NCBI RefSeq assembly: GCF_030272615.1
Contig: NC_081412.1
Span: 669,256,852-669,320,851, forward strand
Length of the DNA: 64,000 bases
Reading direction: 5' to 3'
From: Cryptomeria japonica
Lineage: Eukaryota > Streptophyta > Pinopsida > Cupressales > Cupressaceae
This document shows positions 45,735-57,790 of this stretch, one piece after another. The position numbers were made by a program, and so were the translations under genes. The notes below the pieces were generated by a model, which made no database searches, was not told where the DNA came from, and saw only the letters and a program-made list of their open reading frames with translations. Positions within the stretch are counted from its first letter, which is position 1. Each line of letters opens with the position of its first letter.

Positions 45735-47776
45735 ATGGTTGAAACCTCTTCCCAAAAATCTAGGAGAGAAGCTAAAGAAGCTCAAGAGTCTACAAATATG
45801 AGCTCCTATGAGTATGACAATGATGTCTTTTTCAATTCTGATCATACCTCATTACTTGACATGGATGCCTATAGAAACATTCCAAATGTTGAGAACATGG
45901 ACACTAAAAACAACAATGATACACACAATGACAATATGGACAACTTTTTCATACATTCAGCAGAAGTGGAAGACTCCATTATGGATCCTCGTTTTAATCG
46001 ATTGGTTGAGGAAATAATGACGAGAGATAGACAATATTTCTTACAAGTGATGGCACAAAGTGGAGCCAAGATTCCTCATGATTTTGACATATCTCAAATA
46101 ATCGAACATCGACCTTTGCAACAACCTCACCTCAACATGGATCAAAGGAGGCCTAATAGTGGAGGCAATAGAGGACCACGTCTTGTGCCTGAATCACCTT
46201 CATCTTTGTTTCAAAAACCTGAGGTCCCACATACACATGGTCAAACATATGATCCTAAACTAACCTTCGCAGACCATTATGGAAGTCTTATGCAAAAAAA
46301 TATACTCAATCACATACCAATGCTAAGGACCAACCACCAAAGCAATTGGATATCCAAAGGCATGATCAAAATTTGGACACAAGGAAACCTTGTGTCAAAT
46401 TTGGGGGCAACACATTAGAACAAACTCATGACATGCCTGTAGAGTATGGTATACATGGACAAAACAAATAGTCCATTCCTCATCATGACTCTATGCCAAA
46501 TGGTCCTTATACACAACATCATTATAGAAATCCTCCATATGAACATGTGTGTGATCAATATCATCCATATATGCAGTATGCTTCGCCCCCACCTGGTGGC
46601 TCAGGTATGGGATATGGTCCAAGAAGTCGGTCTCCACCTAAGAACAATTTAGAACAACAAATTAAGGACTTACAAAAGAAAATAGAGGACATAAATACAC
46701 CGAAGCCAACTTATACAATAAGAGACATATGTCCCTATCCATTCGATAAAAGCATTCCAATGCCTCCATTTCCTACACACTTTGTGACACCTAAGTTTGA
46801 TAAGTATAGAGGAAAAGGGGATCCTAAGGCACATATCAGACAATTTTTCATAGCTTGCATTGAGGTAGCAGTAGAAGAGACATATTTGATGAGATTATTC
46901 CCATAAAGGTTAGGTGATCAAGCTATGGAATGGTTCTCTCAACTCCCACCTGGAATCAAGTCATGGGGTGACTTCGCAGAGGCATTTATCCAACATTTCT
47001 CATACAAAATAGAGACAGACATATTAGTCACTACTTTGTGCAACACCAAACAAAAATATGGAGAATATTTTTCATCATTTTCACAAAGATGGAGAAATCT
47101 AGCCAACAGATGTTCTTGAGAAATTCCACAAAAACAAATGGTAGAGATGTTCACCCAGAATGTCCATAGAGAAATTAGTTATGATCTAAGAAAAGCTTGT
47201 TTGTCCACCTTCAAGGACGTCATTGAAAAAGCCTTAGCAACTGAGAAAGTCTTAATTGAGAAAGGTGTCATCAAAATATTCAAAGAAAACAAAGAGGACT
47301 TTAAAGGAAAAGACAAGCCAAGATTTTGGAACAAGAATAAGAACACAGTCAATGATGGTGTTGTTGATGCCAATACAGTGCAACCCAAAATCATTTTTTC
47401 TGGATCAAGCTCTACAAAAAACTAAGTGAATACTCAAACAAATTCAAAACCATGAAGGAAATACACCCCATTGGGAGAAACACTTGAATCAGCTTTCAAG
47501 AAGCTAGTGGTAAACAAGATAATAACAATTACAGATATGCCTCCATATGAGCCAAAGGTCAAACCAAATTGGTGGAATGATGATGAATTTTGTGAATATC
47601 ACAAGAGAAAGGGCCATAAGACAGGTAATTATCATCGACTGAAGAACATCATACAAGATCTTATTGATAGAGATGACATTGAGATCGAGGGACACTCATC
47701 CAATCAAGAACATGAGATGTTTAAGGAACCATTCCCAAAACATGACAAGGGAAAAGCCAAAGGCATAGATGACTAG
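45735..47776 (+). pseudogene. gag: gag of gypsy C
   Basis: The frame at 45735 (MVETSSQKSRREAKEAQEST) gives an acidic, low-complexity N-terminus. After a frameshift near 46410 the Retrotrans_gag domain follows: FDKYRGKGDPKAHIRQFF, AMEWFSQLPPGIKSWGDFAE, YGEYFSSFSQRWRNLANR and EMFTQNVHREISYDLRK. An atypical C-terminal zinc-like module (CEYHKRKGHKTGNYHRLKNI) is Tat-like, but its third Cys position is Asn-Tyr. Stops occur at about 46904 and 47117. It would form the particle core. Confidence 0.85.
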
Positions 47777-48178
47777 GCTAACTATACCAGAGCATCCTAT
47801 AACTATGATTCCACCATTCATCACATTTCGATGGACAATTATGTCTCTACCATTATCATCAAAGACAAAACACTTGAAAATTCTATCCAAAGACCTGAGG
47901 TTGTCCTAAAAGGCATTGGATCTTCTTCTGAACCTACCTCTGAATGTAATGTTACAACTCATCGAGGTAAATTTACTTTGCAATGTGCTTCAGCTAAAAA
48001 CACTGCTTCCTCATCAACCAAACCTGCGTATGACCTTGTAGAACAGTTAGGGAAGACACCCACACTTATCTCTATCCTTGAGCTTTTACGCATATCCCCT
48101 ACACATAAAGCCATTCTTGACAAAACTTTGAGAGATACATCCATCCCCACTGATCTGAACGTGGACTAGTTTCAAGCC

Positions 48179-48758
48179 ATGGTGGCATACCTTTTCATTC
48201 TACACTCCCTTACATTCACAGAAGCTGATGATGCCTCCGTGAGCCAACCACATAATGCACCTTTACACATTGAATCCTTCCTACACAAACATCGAATAAA
48301 ACGAGTCCTGATAGATGGAGGGGCTGGTCTCAATATATTTACTTTGAACACAACAATTGGGATTTTTAAACAAAGTTGTGTATGCTACAAGCAAAATTAC
48401 CATCAAGGCATAGGATGATGAAGAGCGTTCATCCAAAGGCATAGTCACCTTCCCCCTCAGAGTTGGGCCAATTACAAAGGATGTGGTTTGTCAAGTCCTA
48501 GACTTGAATCTCACATACAACATATTGCTAGGATGCCCATGGATTAATGAGATGAGGGTAGTCTTGTCTACATACCACCAATGCATTAAGTTTCCTCACA
48601 ATGGAGTTGAAGTAACAGTTAATGGTGATCCTAATCCATTTATATACTGCAATAACTTGAGACCAAAAGCCGAGACAATCATTCCAATTAATAGAGAAGC
48701 TATTCCTTCTTCTGCATACATTGACCCTGAATCATTAAAACCTTCAACATCAAAGTAA
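48179..48758 (+). pseudogene. Protease region of gypsy C
   Basis: KRVLIDGGAGLNIFT is a Ty3/gypsy retropepsin active site with DGG in place of the usual D(S/T/N)G(S/A). After a frameshift near 48410 the typical C-terminal part LDLNLTYNILLGCPWINEM and VVLSTYHQCIKFPHNG follows. The catalytic Asp is present. Confidence 0.8.
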
Positions 48759-48959
48759 AGTGAGCTTAAAGTGAAATATCAGGACAAAGGCATGGGTGAA
48801 TACACTTTTAATCAAACCATGTGCTTAGGACAAGTTATGAGTTCACAAAAATAATATGGATGACCACATCCTTCTAAATGGGTATCTATCATTACACTCA
48901 AATGGGATCGTACTATCTTCCAAAAGTGGGGTGAAATAGAAGAAGAAGATTTGTAAAAA

Positions 48960-49259
48960 ATGCTTTACAAAGACCCTGAAGATGGTACACAAGACCACAT
49001 CAACATACCATGTGAAAAATATGGCAAAGGATTCAAGATCCTACAAAATTTTGGATATGATGGTAAAAGTCCTCTTGGCTTTACGAAAGAAGGTATCACT
49101 CAACCTTTGCAACCAGGATTGAAATTTAAAAATCAATGCTCAAAAGGTCTTGGTTTCATCTCCTCCAAGGTAAACACTCACAAATTAGAAGAAGCATTAC
49201 AAATCATGATGTCCAAAGATCAACAAGAGAATCGCTATTCCACTAACTCTAATGAATAG
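48960..49259 (+). pseudogene. G-patch domain between protease and RT of gypsy C
   Basis: GKGFKILQNFGYDGKSPLGF followed by TKEGITQPLQP and KGLGFIS matches the G-patch pattern (G....L...G...G.PLG....GI..P). The domain binds RNA or helicases in other proteins. A G-patch also follows the protease in betaretroviruses. The element D gag-like protein carries a similar module. Confidence 0.65.
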
Positions 49260-49433
49260 GAATGGGGTTCAGACAAATCCTCCAGTGACTATGAACTGAC
49301 CAAGAAATTCAGAGAACCAGGTGAACCCACAGAAGAAGAGGAATTTTATGGAAAATTCAAAGTTGGTCAAGAAACAACCCCTGAGGATCCCACATAGTCT
49401 TTGACTCTAGGTTCTAGGTCGAAATCATGAAGA

Positions 49434-50941
49434 ATGAGGACACCCATCTTGGAATGCGCTTCTAGTAATGAAAATTTGGACTTGTTCACGATTGAGACAG
49501 ATGAGGAGAGTGCCAACAATGACCTCGACAACTACCTCAACATACCTAAATATAACTGTATCTGCACCCTAACACCCACTGACTTCAAAAACATTGAAGG
49601 CCTTCCTGTTGTTCACCATCAACTTATTGAGTGGGACCATGAAGGACCTATACAGTTCGACACATTCCAAAATGATGAAGCCTTTATTGACTATCTAGGC
49701 ATACAAGATGATCTTCTGCTTGGGGACCATAAGGCAGGATACACTGTAGAACTCAACAACATGGCATATTTTGGTGAGGGTATTGGGCCTTCCAGTCGCA
49801 AAAAAGTAAAAATAAAAATAAATCATGGGTCTTATTATGAAAACCACATCGTGGCACTGTCTAACCCCAAAAAAGTAAAAAGAAAGGATGTATCTGAGGG
49901 TGAAAACCTCTCTGAGGCACCCATAGATGGAAGGCTTGACATTCTCCCGACATCATATGAAGAAAAATCATCTATGTTAGTAGAGGAGACCATCAAAACA
50001 AACATTGGTACAGAAGAAATTCCACATAACATATTCCTAGCACAAGCTCTGATAGAGCAGAAAGACCGAAGTTCACAAGTTTCTTCACAGAGCGACAAAT
50101 CAATTTTGCATGGTCATATGCTGATATACTTGGACTGGATCTAAATTTAGTAATGCATCATTTGATAGTTAAATTGGGGGCAAAACCAGTGAAACATAAA
50201 TTAAGAAAGATGCATCCACAAGTGGCATTATTAGTCAAGGCGAAGCTGGAAAAATTATTGGATGTCGGATTCATACGCCCAATTGATTATCCTGATTGGA
50301 TCTCCAACTTGATACCAGTTAGGAAGCCGGATCGCAACATCAAAATATGCACAAATTTTAGAGATATCAACAAAGCTTGTCCTAAGGATGATTTTCCATT
50401 GCCAAATACCGATCTGATCGTAGATCTCACTGTGGGTCATGCGATGTTATCTTTGATGGATGGATTCTCTGGATACAATGAAATAAAAATCGCATCCAAG
50501 GATCAACACAAAACAACATTTACTTGTCCCTGGGGAACTTTTTGCTGGAATGTCATGCCCTTCGGGCTAAACAATGCAGGCGCTACATATCAAAGGGTCA
50601 TGACTACTATCTTTCATGATCTCATGCACGTAACTGTAGAAGACTATGTTGATGAGCTCTTGGGAAAATCAATAGATAGAGATACACATTTGGACATACT
50701 TTCAGTTGTTTTTGATCGGTTAGAAAAATACAAAGTAAGATTAAACCCCAAGAAATGTGTCTTTGGAGTAACCTTCGGGAAGCTCCTCGGATTCATTCTC
50801 TCAAAAAGAGGAATTGAATCCGATCTAGCAAAAGTCAAGGCAATCCTAGAAATTCCACCACTGAGAAATATCAGTCAACTTCGATCTTTACAAGGAAGAC
50901 TCCAGTCCATAAGAAAGATTCATAGCACAACTTGCAGATAA
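49434..50941 (+). pseudogene. Reverse transcriptase of gypsy C
   Basis: A linker with DNYLNIPKYNCICTLTPTDF leads to a frameshift near 50090. The RT follows: HKLRKMHPQVALLVKAKLEK, GFIRPIDYPDWISNLIPVRK, FRDINKACPKDDFPLP, SLMDGFSGYNEI, FGLNNAGATYQR and the polymerase box VEDYVDELLGKS at 50636-50671. The box reads YVDE rather than YVDD (50645-50656), changing the second catalytic Asp. The frame closes after RSLQGRLQSIRKIH. Confidence 0.9.
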
Positions 50942-51550
50942 ATGTCATCCTTTTCAAAATTTTCTACACAAAAACATCAATTCAAATGGGATGATAACTT
51001 TCAATAGGATTTTCAGATACTCAAAGATTATCTTCTAAATCCACTAGTCTTAATGCCACTAGTCCTATAAAAACCCTTGTTACTCTACATATCAGCTACA
51101 TCAACAACACTGGGAGCACTCTTAGCGCAACAAGATACTGCAGGCAAAGAAAAGGCAATCTATTACATCAGTCATACTTTGGTAGGCTATGAGATAAACT
51201 ACACACCAATTGAGCGGGCATGTCTCGTTGTGGTCTTTGCTTCATAGAAATTATGATACTACATGCTAACTCGTAAAACTAAGTTGGTCTCAAGGATTGA
51301 TCCATTGAAGTACCTTCTCAATAAAGTGACACTTACTAGTCGAATAGCCAAATGGGTGTTGCTCTTGAGTGAATTCGACATTGAATATGTGGACAGAAAA
51401 GAAATTAAAGGACAAGCTATCACAGATCAGTTAGCAGATGCTCCCATGATAGATGATACTCCTCTAACTTCAGAATTTCTAGATGAATCCATCTTGACGG
51501 TATCACACATGAAACCTTGGCAACTGTACTTTGACGACTCATACACATAG
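50942..51550 (+). pseudogene. First RNase H of gypsy C
   Basis: Readable pieces are TTLGALLAQQDTAGKEKAIY, YISHTLVGYEINYTPIERAC and LDPLKYLL-like DPLKYLLNKVTLTSRIAKWV, ending EFDIEYVDRKEIKGQAITDQ. This is the standard Ty3/gypsy RNase H tail order. Frameshifts or stops occur near 50940, 51070 and 51247. Confidence 0.8.
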
Positions 51551-51905
51551 CACGGTGTAGGCACTAATATCCTCTTCATCACACCTCAAGGGGATTCCAT
51601 TCCAAAATCATATTGATTATCATTTCCTTGCACTAATAACATAGCAAAATATGAGGCATTAACAACTGGATTAGGAATTGTAGTTTAGTGGAAGATCCAG
51701 GAACTTCATGTTTTTGGGGACTCTCAACTTGTAATTTGTCAAGTAACTGATGACTACCAAACAAAGGATGAAAAATTAATGCCTTACAAAAAAATTGTGG
51801 ATGACTTGAAGCAATATTTCATAAAGTTAACCTTTGAGCAGATACCAAGAGAGCAGAATAGAGCCGCAGATGCCATGGCTACTATTGCCTCGCTGATCGA
51901 TCTAT
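51515..51905 (+). pseudogene. Second, archaeal-type RNase H of gypsy C
   Basis: After the first RNase H comes WQLYFDDSYT, then GTNILFITPQGDSIPKSY, NNIAKYEALTTGLGIV, ELHVFGDSQLVICQV and REQNRAADAMATIASL. The Asp, Glu, Asp, Asp positions of an archaeal-type RNase H (aRNH) are recognisable. A second RNase H of this type is characteristic of the Tat lineage. In-frame TAG and TGA codons near 51548, 51614 and 51688 interrupt it. Confidence 0.78.
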
Positions 51906-53290
51906 CGCAGAATGAAACCTGCAATGAGTTCTTGGTGGATAACCATTTGGTTCCCTCATATGAGATCAATCCTACTGAGATGATATGTGTCGTTGGTCCT
52001 AATTCCCAGTTATATGGTTCCATTTTCACATACCTTTGTAATAATAGCCTTCCTCCTGACTTATCCAACAACCAATGTCGCACTATCATTCACCAATCTT
52101 CTCGATACATCATTTTAGCCGATATCCTATACCGTCAAGGTCTAGATGGCAGTCTCCTTAGATGTTTAGAAAGGGATGAAGTTCAAATTGCATTACGTGA
52201 ATTTCATGAAGGAATATGTGGTCCTCATTCTAGTGGTCCTGCCTTAGCCAAGAAACTTATCGGGACTGGATATTACTGGCCCAATATGGAAAAAGACTCA
52301 TATCAGTTTGTAAAGAAATGTAAGCAATATCAAATTCATGGAGACCTTATTCATGCACTAGCACAAGAACTTCAACCGATTGCGACTCCTTGGCCCTTTT
52401 GTCAGTGGGGACTCAATCTCATAGGTAAGATTCACCCTCCTTCCTCCAATGGACACAAATTCATCATCATTGCCACAAAGTATTTCATAAAATGGATTGA
52501 AGTCATGCCTCTTACACAAGTCACTAGAAAATAGATTGCTACATTCATTCTCAACTATATCATTTACTGGTATGATATTTCTCTTTCCATCATCACTGAC
52601 AACGAACGTCCCTTCAAAAACCATCATGTTTGTGAACTTTGTGATCGCTTCCATATTAATCATCATTTCTCCATTCCCTATTACCCCCAAGGTAATGGTC
52701 AAGTTGAGGCATCTAATAAAACCATTCTTAAAATCCTGAAAAAGACAATCTATGATGATGGCCGCAATTGGCATATCCAACTTAAACCCGCACTTTGGGC
52801 TTATTGCACAAGTGTTCGCACACCTACAGGAGCCACACCTTATTCACTTGTCTATGGCATTGAATCTATCTTTCTTATTGAGGTCAAGTTACCATCTTTA
52901 CGAGTCTCTTTGCATAACATTATCGGTAATGAAGACTACAGGGTCTCTCGTTTGCAAGAACTAGAACTATTGGATGAACGAAGACAAACTAATTTTAATC
53001 ATCTCAAGGCTTATCAACAACAAATGAGTCACAATTACAATCACAAGGTGAAGCCTCACACATTTGAGGTGGGTGACTTAGTTCTAAAAAAAATCCTAAA
53101 AATTAGCAAGACAGAGAGAAGAAGGACAAGTTCGAACCAAATTGGCTTGGTCCTTACATCATCACAACAGCCTAAGGATTCGATGCATATCAGCTCTCAA
53201 CCACAAAGGGCGAACCTTTGGAGGATCCTATCAATAGCATGCACCTTCACAGGTTTTACACATAGCTTGTCAGAATATCCGAATTCAAAA
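51906..53290 (+). pseudogene. Integrase of gypsy C
   Basis: The zinc module reads FHEGICGPHSSGPALAKKL, GYYWPNMEKDSYQFVKKCKQ, then YQ where a second Cys is expected. The core shows QWGLNLIGKIHPPSSNG, with Asn (52415-52417) where the first catalytic Asp should be. It then shows SIITDNERPF and GNGQVEASNKTI, with Asp and Glu present. The C-terminal part (HNIIGNEDYRVSRLQELELL, HKVKPHTFEVGDLVLKK) is typical of gypsy. A TAG at 52532-52534 and later frameshifts break it. Confidence 0.88.
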
Positions 53291-54976
53291 ATACAAAAAA
53301 TCATAAAAATAAAAAAATCGTTACTTGGTGAAAACCTGGCAAATAGGCACCTTGTGACACCCAAAAAAAAAATTGAAAAAATAAAAAAGAAAATAGTAAA
53401 AAGAAATAAATTCATCCAATGGTGAAAACCACTTTGGTGGTGCCCTGAGCAAGTACCATGGTGAAAATTGGGTTACTGGCACTGTGTGTAGAGACATCGC
53501 TCCTCCCTCCTTCAGGATTCCATCTCATCCTTCAATTTGCACACACTCGCAACCTATCCATCCATTAGAAAATTACCCATTCTCATCATGGATTATTATT
53601 GATCTACCCAAGATTGGTTATCCATTCATAATAATCCCTCCTTTTCACCCCTTTCCATCCATAATAAATTAGCTCCTATTTGTGGCTAAGAAAAATCTTG
53701 AGTCTAGTGATGGGTTTGGAACTAAGAGCATCACATGTTTTGAGGAGTACAATTTCTTCTAGCTTTCTTCAGTCTATCCACTCACAATCCACAATAAAGG
53801 AACACTTGCATCACCAATCTGCAATAAAGTATCAGTTTCATGGATTTAGCCAGTTTCAGATAAGACACAAGAATCAACAAATGGGCTTCAACAAATCAAA
53901 TCTTTCAACAGACTTAGACAACATTATGGTTTAGTTCTATCTATCCTTTTGTGAATGAAAACATTGTGACCATAATCAAATAGACTTATACAAGTGATTA
54001 GAGACACTAAAAGAGGACTACAGTGGATGTTGGTGTCGTCTTGGTTTTCTTTTGTTTTTATCCTTTTGGTGACATATCTTTTATCTTTTCTGGGATGTCT
54101 CTGACTAGAGATTTTATCTCCAGGATGTCTTTGACTAGAAAGGCAAGGATGAGGTATCATCACCTATTTTTCTTGACTGTCTGTGGATTGTCTCTTAGTA
54201 ATGCTATGACTTGTCCAAGGATATGAGGACACTGAGAGTCTAGTGTGAACTAGGGCATTCCTTGTTTGCGACTGTCTGATCTCCATGCAAACAAGTACAA
54301 TGACTTTCTAGGTCAAACATATACCTTGATTGTCATAACCTATTTTCCATAATAAAGATCAATGATGATAAAGAACAAGAAGCTCTTTCACTTTCATATC
54401 TTCTATCTTCCATCCCCCTTTCTTGATTGACCTCCATCGTCCTTCCCGGGTCTGTGTAGCCTGCTATCACATGACTGAGTATAATGACACACCAAAAATA
54501 TCTACATTTCATGTAGTTGCACCTACATTACAACATATTAGTGTTTCATACATACATATAGATATCACAATTGCATCACATCCTTCACACAACACATGTT
54601 AGCACATTTTACATTCTCATCATGTAAATAGTTATTTGCATCATCATATTCATTTACATTTCATACATTCACATTTGCATCATGCATAACATATTTTAAA
54701 ACATAAAAGAACAAAAAAATGTTGCATTTCATCATGTACATATTTGCATTCATATCATAAGAATCACATAGAAACATGCATCACATATAGAAGCATACAT
54801 CACATAGGTACACATGCATATAGTTTCCACAAGAATCATCTCATATATATATATATATATATATATCTCAAAAATCATAAGTGTCATGATATAATGATGT
54901 CAAAATCATGTGGCTACAATCAGCCAAAGGTGTCTACACCATCATACAAAACTGATACATAGGGAGCCCTCAAAGG
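53291..54976. other. Non-coding 3' region of gypsy C
   Basis: Stops occur in all frames and no domain is recognised. A perfect (AT)12 microsatellite lies at 54843-54866. CATTTGCATCAT-like words recur at 54490-54830. The region separates the sense pol from the end of the antisense gene. Confidence 0.55.
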
Positions 54977-56763
54977 CTATGATGAACTCCCTCCCTCGGA
55001 GTCGGCTGACCTCAACAAAGTTTGAGCCCTGGAAGGACCCACCCCAGGATCATCTCTCCTACCCACTCTATCTGGTGGTGGTGGACCCATGACCCCACTA
55101 CTAGATGCCCGTCTCTTGTTTCTCCCTCCTGAGGTCATCGTCGTCCGTGATGGTCTTTGGAAGCTTCGAGCCCATTGATCTGGTGGCACCACTCCATAGT
55201 ATAGGTCTCTCCAGTAGCCTATCTCCTTCCCCCCCACAGAACATAAGCGTATTTGGCCCCTGTGTCCTCTGCTTCCTGCCTCCCTATCCTCAGTGTTGTC
55301 TCAACCTCTATATAGCACTGAATATCCTGATCCCTTTCCCACTCAGTGTCCCTCAGCTATCTCCTAAGCCTAGTTGTCTCCCTTTCTAGATCCTGGATCT
55401 CATCTGCCTGTCCCTGGTGGATCTCCCTCAAGGATAGTAGCTCATCCTCTTCTCTCCCCTCACCCTATCCCTATGGCTGCTCTTGTGGCTGCTTCTGTCC
55501 CTGTCCCCGTCCCTATCCTTATCTAGGAGCCTGTACCTGTGCTACTGGTACCTGTAATGACAATCTACCTCTACCCCTCACTACATGAGCATGTTGAGCC
55601 TATCTCTCCTCTCCACCCTCTCTCCTCAGAGCCACTCTCCTCTCTGCCACTGTGCTCCACCTTCGTCATCGGCCTCTGCCTCTGCCATCCCCACTATCAT
55701 CTCCATCACCTCCATCGTCTCCCTCTATCAGCTCCCCTGGATCCGTCAGCCATGGAAACAGATGCTTTGCCCAATATACAGTATACTCTAGATCCATCCT
55801 TGCATCCTCTACATTTTCCCATATATCCTAAGGCATGGGAACCATCTCTACCATCTATGTCACTGCCTAATCATAAGAAAGAAATGGCCCTTAATGGACC
55901 TGATCCTTCACTATCTATACATACATCCCTGAACCCTGTGGCATCCGTTGTATCCTGTCAAATCGCCTAGACACCCTATCTATCAACTATTGCTCAATCA
56001 CATATGGTGTCCTCCCTATCAGATACCTGCTCTAGAATACATATGGAAAATCCATTACATCATCCTCCCACTCCTCACAGTCCTGGTATGGCCTCCATAC
56101 CACACTGTCTATCTCGTCAATCACCCTGCGCCAATACTCCAGTCTCCCAATTCGTAGCTGTGACGTAGTCATATCATATAAATGTACATAACTATGCCCA
56201 TGTCCTCTGCCCCTGAAGTGTATTGGTTGTGTAACCAGTAGATGCTCATATGCCCACACCTACAACAGTGTCACCCCACATCCCAATTCTGTTGATCTGT
56301 GATACACAAACCGATATAGCTCATAATACAAGTGTGCCAGTATACACGATCCCCATGCAAACTTGGTGTGCTTTGTCACCAATGTCTCCAATATCCTCCC
56401 CCATCCCACAACCAACCCTTGTGTCACCCTATCCGTACAGAGGAACCCACTAATCACTCTTGCCAGCACCAATGGTAGTGCCAATCCTGTCATTGTCATG
56501 GTATCCCAAGCTACATGTCCAACCCTCATCTCCAGTCCTAGATCTCGAGACACTCATCTCAGCACATCCCTGTCTCCCTCTCGATCATATGGAACTAACT
56601 CCCCATCGATTGGTATCCATAGTATCCTATACACATCCTCTAAGGTGACTGTCATCTCACCCATCAGCAAATGAAAAGTGCATGTCTTTGAGTGCCATCT
56701 CTTAGCTAGTATAGTCAGCAATCCCATGTTCGCCCAAAACTCAAGCACATATAGAATATATCA
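54977..56763 (-). pseudogene. Antisense plant mobile domain (PMD)-like gene in gypsy C
   Basis: On the minus strand one frame runs from about 56763 to 56030 with only single stop codons (TGA 56554-56556, TAG 56260-56262, TAG 56032-56034). It contains MLEFWANMGLLTILAKRW, CTFHLLMGEMTVTLEDVYRI, LWIPIDGELV, LVVGWGRILETLVTKHTKF, LLVTQPIHF and LEYWRRVIDEIDSVVWRPY, the sequence style of the PMD family (MAIN/MAIL-like, aminotransferase-like domain). Lower down VSRRFDRIQRMP continues the domain. After frameshifts comes an Arg/Gly/Pro-rich tail (GGRNKRRASSSGVMGPPPPD). PMD genes exist as host genes and inside plant transposons. Function in the element is unknown. Confidence 0.72.
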
Positions 56764-56889
56764 CAAGCCCATAGCTTGAACTGTTGCTCTATTCTCAAAT
56801 GTCATCTCTGGTCACAAACTTTGAGTCAAAGGGAATCTCTCTCGTGACTCCAACATTGATAGATCCTCCTGTAGTCAAGCAAATCAACT

Positions 56890-57229
56890 GTGTCAATCCT
56901 AGTGGTACTCCCTGTTCATCACAAAGTACTGCTTTCTATCCTAGTGGCATTCCCTGTTCATCACAAAGTGTTACTTCCTATACTAGTGGTACTCATTGTT
57001 CATCACAAAGTACTGCTTTCTATCCTAGTGGCATTCCCTATTCATCACAAAGTGCTTCTTTCAATCCTAGTGGTACTCCTTATTCATCACAAAGTACTGC
57101 TTTCTATCCTAGTATCCCTGATCATCATATAGTACTGCTTTCTATCCTAGTGGCATTCCCTATTCATCACAAAGTGTTGCTTTCTATCCTAGTAGTACTA
57201 CATGTTCATCACAAAGTGTTGCTTTGATC
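56890..57229. repeat. 42-base tandem repeat, about eight copies
   Basis: The word CCTAGTGG (or a variant) starts at 56898, 56940, 56982, 57024, 57066, 57108, 57146 and 57188. The spacing is 42 bases with one of 38. The unit includes TTCATCACAAAGTACTGCTT. 42 bases are 14 codons, and the plus strand reads PSGTPCSSQSTAFY repeatedly. The array lies just upstream of the antisense PMD-like gene. Confidence 0.92.
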
Positions 57230-57545
57230 CTATCATTAGGGCACCTACTTGAGTGTATCCTCTTAAGTAGCTTATCCAATTGACAATGCATGTTCTATCA
57301 CAAAATTGTCAATTTCTATGGTACTCTTTATTCATCACAAAGTGCCTTGATCTATCCTATCTTAGGGTCTCTGCTTGAGTGCATCCTCTTCAGTAGTTTC
57401 CTAATTGGAAACATATGTTCTATCACAGAATTGTCAATCCTTGCCCTATCTGCTAACCCAGCCTTCCCTAGAGGGCCTGCTTGAGTGAATCCTCTCAGCA
57501 GCTTATCCAATCAACATCGTATGTTTATCACAGAATTGTCAATTT
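57230..57545. repeat. Tandem repeat, unit about 120 bases
   Basis: Three imperfect copies are seen, each with GCTTGAGTGNATCCTCT (starting near 57248, 57371 and 57479), AGTAGCTTATCCAAT-like words and CTATCACAGAATTGTCAAT. Confidence 0.8.
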
Positions 57546-57559
57546 TACCTTGAAGACAG

Positions 57560-57790
57560 AAACACACTTGAATCCTTCCTAAACACGTCTTCTCTACACA
57601 AACATGCTTGAAACACATAGAAGTTCCTCTGCTCTGCACAGACATGCTTGTCTTTCACAAATGCACCTGCAAGACACAGATGCACTCGCATTGAACACAA
57701 ATGCTACTGGAATCATAGACACGCCTGGCACCAACTTAGATGCACCTAGACTACCTAGATGCACCTGGCACTAACGTAGACATGCCTTGA
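57560..57790 (-). repeat. Antisense array of the gypsy C leader motif
   Basis: On the minus strand GCATTTGTG, GCATCTGTG, GCATGTCTGTG, GCGTGTCTATG and GCATCTAGG occur about ten times at 15-35 base spacing. They match the degenerate GCRTYTGTG motif of the sense leader (43605-43865 and 45065-45245) but in the opposite orientation. Confidence 0.7.

Noticed and set aside
55105-55970. Ser/Pro/Cys-rich open frames on the plus strand
   Set aside because: They are the complement of the Gly/Arg/Asp-rich tail of the antisense PMD-like gene. The minus strand carries the recognisable domain.
56890-57229. Regularly spaced repeat resembling a CRISPR array
   Set aside because: The 42-base units are contiguous with no variable spacers, and the context is a plant retrotransposon.
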